Position numbers and translations under genes: made by a program. DNA of 64,000 nucleotides from Lolium rigidum (lineage: Eukaryota > Streptophyta > Magnoliopsida > Poales > Poaceae): contig NC_061510.1 of NCBI RefSeq assembly GCF_022539505.1, forward strand, positions 36,915,047-36,979,046. The letters are read 5' to 3'. This document shows positions 62,331 to 64,000 of the stretch, piece after piece. Each line of letters opens with the position of its first letter. The first letter of the stretch is position 1. Below the pieces are notes generated by a model that worked only from the letters and a program-made list of their open reading frames with translations, was not told where the DNA came from and did not search any database.

Positions 62331-62595
62331 GCCTACAACCAAGCACAAGTTCTTGGTTGTGGCCTCGGGGGCTACTCCCATCGGGAGCGCTGTTCGCGCA
62401 CCCGAGAGATAAAAAAAAAGGAAGAAGAAAGAAGAAAAGGAAAGAATATCGGGAAATAATGGCAATATAGCGACAAGGTGGACTAAAATGTTGAGCCTAC
62501 AACCAAGCACAAGTTCTTGGCTGTAGCCTCGGGGGCTACTCCCATCGGGAACGCTGTTCGCGTGCCCGATGAAATTTAAAAAGAAAAAGAAAGAA
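62331..62595 (+). repeat. Tandem repeat, 164-bp period, about 1.6 copies
   Basis: GCCTACAACCAAGCACAAGT begins at 62331 and again at 62495. The first 80 bp of each unit are nearly identical, followed by A/G-rich runs of different length. Confidence 0.85.
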
Positions 62596-63404
62596 AGATA
62601 GAAAAGCAAGAGAGTATATTTCGAGTTATGATTAACTCTACATATTCTCCCATCGGGAGATTAATATAAGTCATATTTGACTCGATAAAATGTGCCATTC
62701 CAACAGCCGGAAAAGCACTCGACAATATATTCTCAGAACGCCAAAGTTGCGATCAATTTACGAATGCCGCAAATTTGCGAAGGTAAGACCCCGGATCCAT
62801 TCTCGCTGGGCGTGGCATCGCCGAAGAATGCGCTCCGCTACTTTTATCCGTATCAACGGGTACGAAGAAAAATCCTAACGGACGCGTTAGGTACTCGATA
62901 AATTTGGCCGGGACTCGACGGAATGGTAAGACCTTAAGCGGCACCTGTCGGAGTTTGCACGGTATCCCGAGATCATGTCCGGGGACGTGATCTTGAAGTA
63001 GGTTTTTGCGGATTGCCACTAGAGCGGTTAACTAGTACCTGATCCGTCGGATGAACTAGCCCCAACTACCAATATCCACTGTACAATATAGAAATTCATA
63101 TAAAGAAATATAGAAAAGTTTAAATTGTCGAATAAAAATAAACGAGTGGAGATTTTCCCTGATTCTACGATTCAAGCAAAATCTCGGGGACTATCGACAT
63201 AGGCATCCCAAATGGGCCTGCCGAAGATGGTACCGGGGTTTAATGAAGGCCCACTACCCGAAGAATAAGAAGGTTCGAGAGCCCAAGATATATTAAGGAA
63301 AGTAGAGTTGTAATAGGAAGTGTTGTTTGTAATTTGGCGGGATGAGTTAGAAACCGTCCCGGACTCTGTAACTTGTACAAAACGAAACCCTCGGCTCCAC
63401 CTCT

Positions 63405-63413
63405 TATATATAA
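63405..63413 (+). promoter_or_regulatory. TATA box of Tat-type LTR
   Basis: TATATATAA in CTCTTATATATAAGGGGGAG, just before the point of interruption. Confidence 0.55.
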
Positions 63414-63425
63414 GGGGGAGTCGAG

Positions 63426-64000
63426 TGATGTCTACGGGAGCTTCTATTCTTGTAGACAGTGTTGGGCCTCCAAGAGCAGAGGTTTGTAGAACAGCAGCAA
63501 GTTTCCCTTAAGTGGATTACCCAAGGTTTATCGAACTCAGGGAGGAAGAGGTCAAAGATATCCCTCTCATGCAACCACTGCAACCACAAAGCAAGAAGTC
63601 TCTTGTGTCCCCAACACACCTAATAGGTGCACTAGTTCGGCGAAGAGATAGTGAAATACGGGTGGTATGAATAAGCGGTAGCAACGGCACCGGAAAAGTG
63701 CTTTGCCCGGGACGGTAAACAAGCGAGTAGTAATGCAGCGGTAGTAACGCGATAGAAACGGTAAACAAGCAGCGATAGCGATATTTAGGAACAAGGCCTA
63801 GGGATTACACTTTCACTAGTGGACACTCTCAACATTAATCACATAATGAGAATAGATAAATGCATACTCTACACTTTTGTTGGATGATGAACACATTGCG
63901 TAGGATTACACGAACCCTCAATGCCGGAGTTAACAAGCTCCACAATAATGCTCATATTTTAGTAACCTTTAGTGTAAGATAGATCAACGAGACTAAACCA
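63426..64000 (-). repeat. Athila-like LTR on the minus strand, continuing past the window
   Basis: Starts TGATGTCTACGGGAGCTTCT in window orientation; on the minus strand this is an LTR end ...GTAGACATCA. The sequence is familiar from LTRs of Triticeae Athila-like families. The preceding TCGAG (63421-63425) should recur at the far end as the TSD. Short ORFs inside are noise. Confidence 0.65.

Larger units (their letters stand above)
62270..63425 (+). mobile_element. Tat-type Gypsy retrotransposon fragment (3' internal region and start of 3' LTR)
   Basis: Contains the tandem repeat with CCTCGGGGGCTACTCCCATC typical, as I recall, of the 3' internal region of Tat-type elements in Triticeae. LTR-like sequence follows from about 63182, with a TATA box at 63405-63413, and is interrupted at 63426 by another LTR. 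No coding domain in the window part. The left boundary is uncertain. Confidence 0.6.

Noticed and set aside
62181..62609. 142-codon minus-strand ORF with Phe/Leu runs
   Set aside because: It is produced by A/G-rich runs within the Tat-type tandem repeat; no conserved domain.

Overview
This window reads as repeat-dominated nuclear DNA of a Triticeae grass (wheat, Aegilops, barley or rye group). The evidence is the mix of large LTR retrotransposons: BARE/Angela/WIS-type Copia elements with LTRs of about 1.8 kb, a Sirevirus-like Copia with an env-like ORF, and Athila-type and Tat-type Gypsy elements. PIF/Harbinger-like TIR elements with TTA/TAA target-site duplications (TSDs), a Stowaway MITE and one 100-N assembly gap are also present. 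Family names such as BARE/Angela, Athila or Sirevirus are recognised from lineage hallmarks and memory of typical copies, not from a database search.

Layout. 1-22388 is a three-level nest. A Sirevirus-like Copia element (13230-22388, continuing left of the window) was hit in its 5' LTR by a non-autonomous Athila-type Gypsy element (1-13229, 5' end outside the window). That element was hit in turn by a complete non-autonomous Gypsy element (3269-11460; LTRs of 1164 and 1162 bp; TSD aagtc on both sides). 22460-24343 is a Harbinger-like element (copy A). 24368-34703 is a second kind of Harbinger-like element (copy D1) carrying a B3-domain gene; it is split by a full-length BARE/Angela-type Copia element on the minus strand (24631-33434, TSD gcgtc). 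34824-36812 is Harbinger-like copy B. 36813-37996 is low-copy sequence that has relatives at 50.7-52.3 kb. 38000 to about 49150 is a Harbinger-like element with a Myb/NAM-associated gene, a Stowaway MITE in its first intron, and a second full-length BARE/Angela element (39123-47922, TSD ctctt) in an exon. 49917-50672 holds the clearest host gene, an EVE-domain (THYN1-like) protein. 52348-54286 is Harbinger-like copy C, 54380-55883 is an uninterrupted second copy of the B3-carrying element (D2), and 56004-57248 is a Harbinger/Gypsy junction with a chimeric ORF. After the gap (57249-57348) come a possible gene fragment, a minisatellite of about 49 bp per unit (58773-59530), a decayed DUF295-like gene (60541-61760), a Tat-type Gypsy fragment (62270-63425) and the start of an Athila-like LTR on the minus strand that runs off the right edge.

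How it works together. Most coding sequence is retrotransposon gag and pol, much of it frameshifted or deleted. The long intact reading frames are the Sirevirus gag and env-like ORFs, the reverse transcriptase of the second BARE/Angela copy, two antisense ORFs of the inner Gypsy element, the two B3 proteins and the EVE gene. Three points deserve most attention: Harbinger-like elements with a B3-domain gene and its own TATA box, present twice with nearly identical protein; three Harbinger-like elements that share an unexplained NLS-bearing minus-strand protein; and a pattern in which paired LTRs and sister copies differ mostly at CAG/CTG trinucleotides (CAG to CGAG or CGG, CTG to CTCG, TCG or CCG). 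That pattern looks like systematic base-calling error at methylated CHG sites and probably explains many apparent frameshifts.
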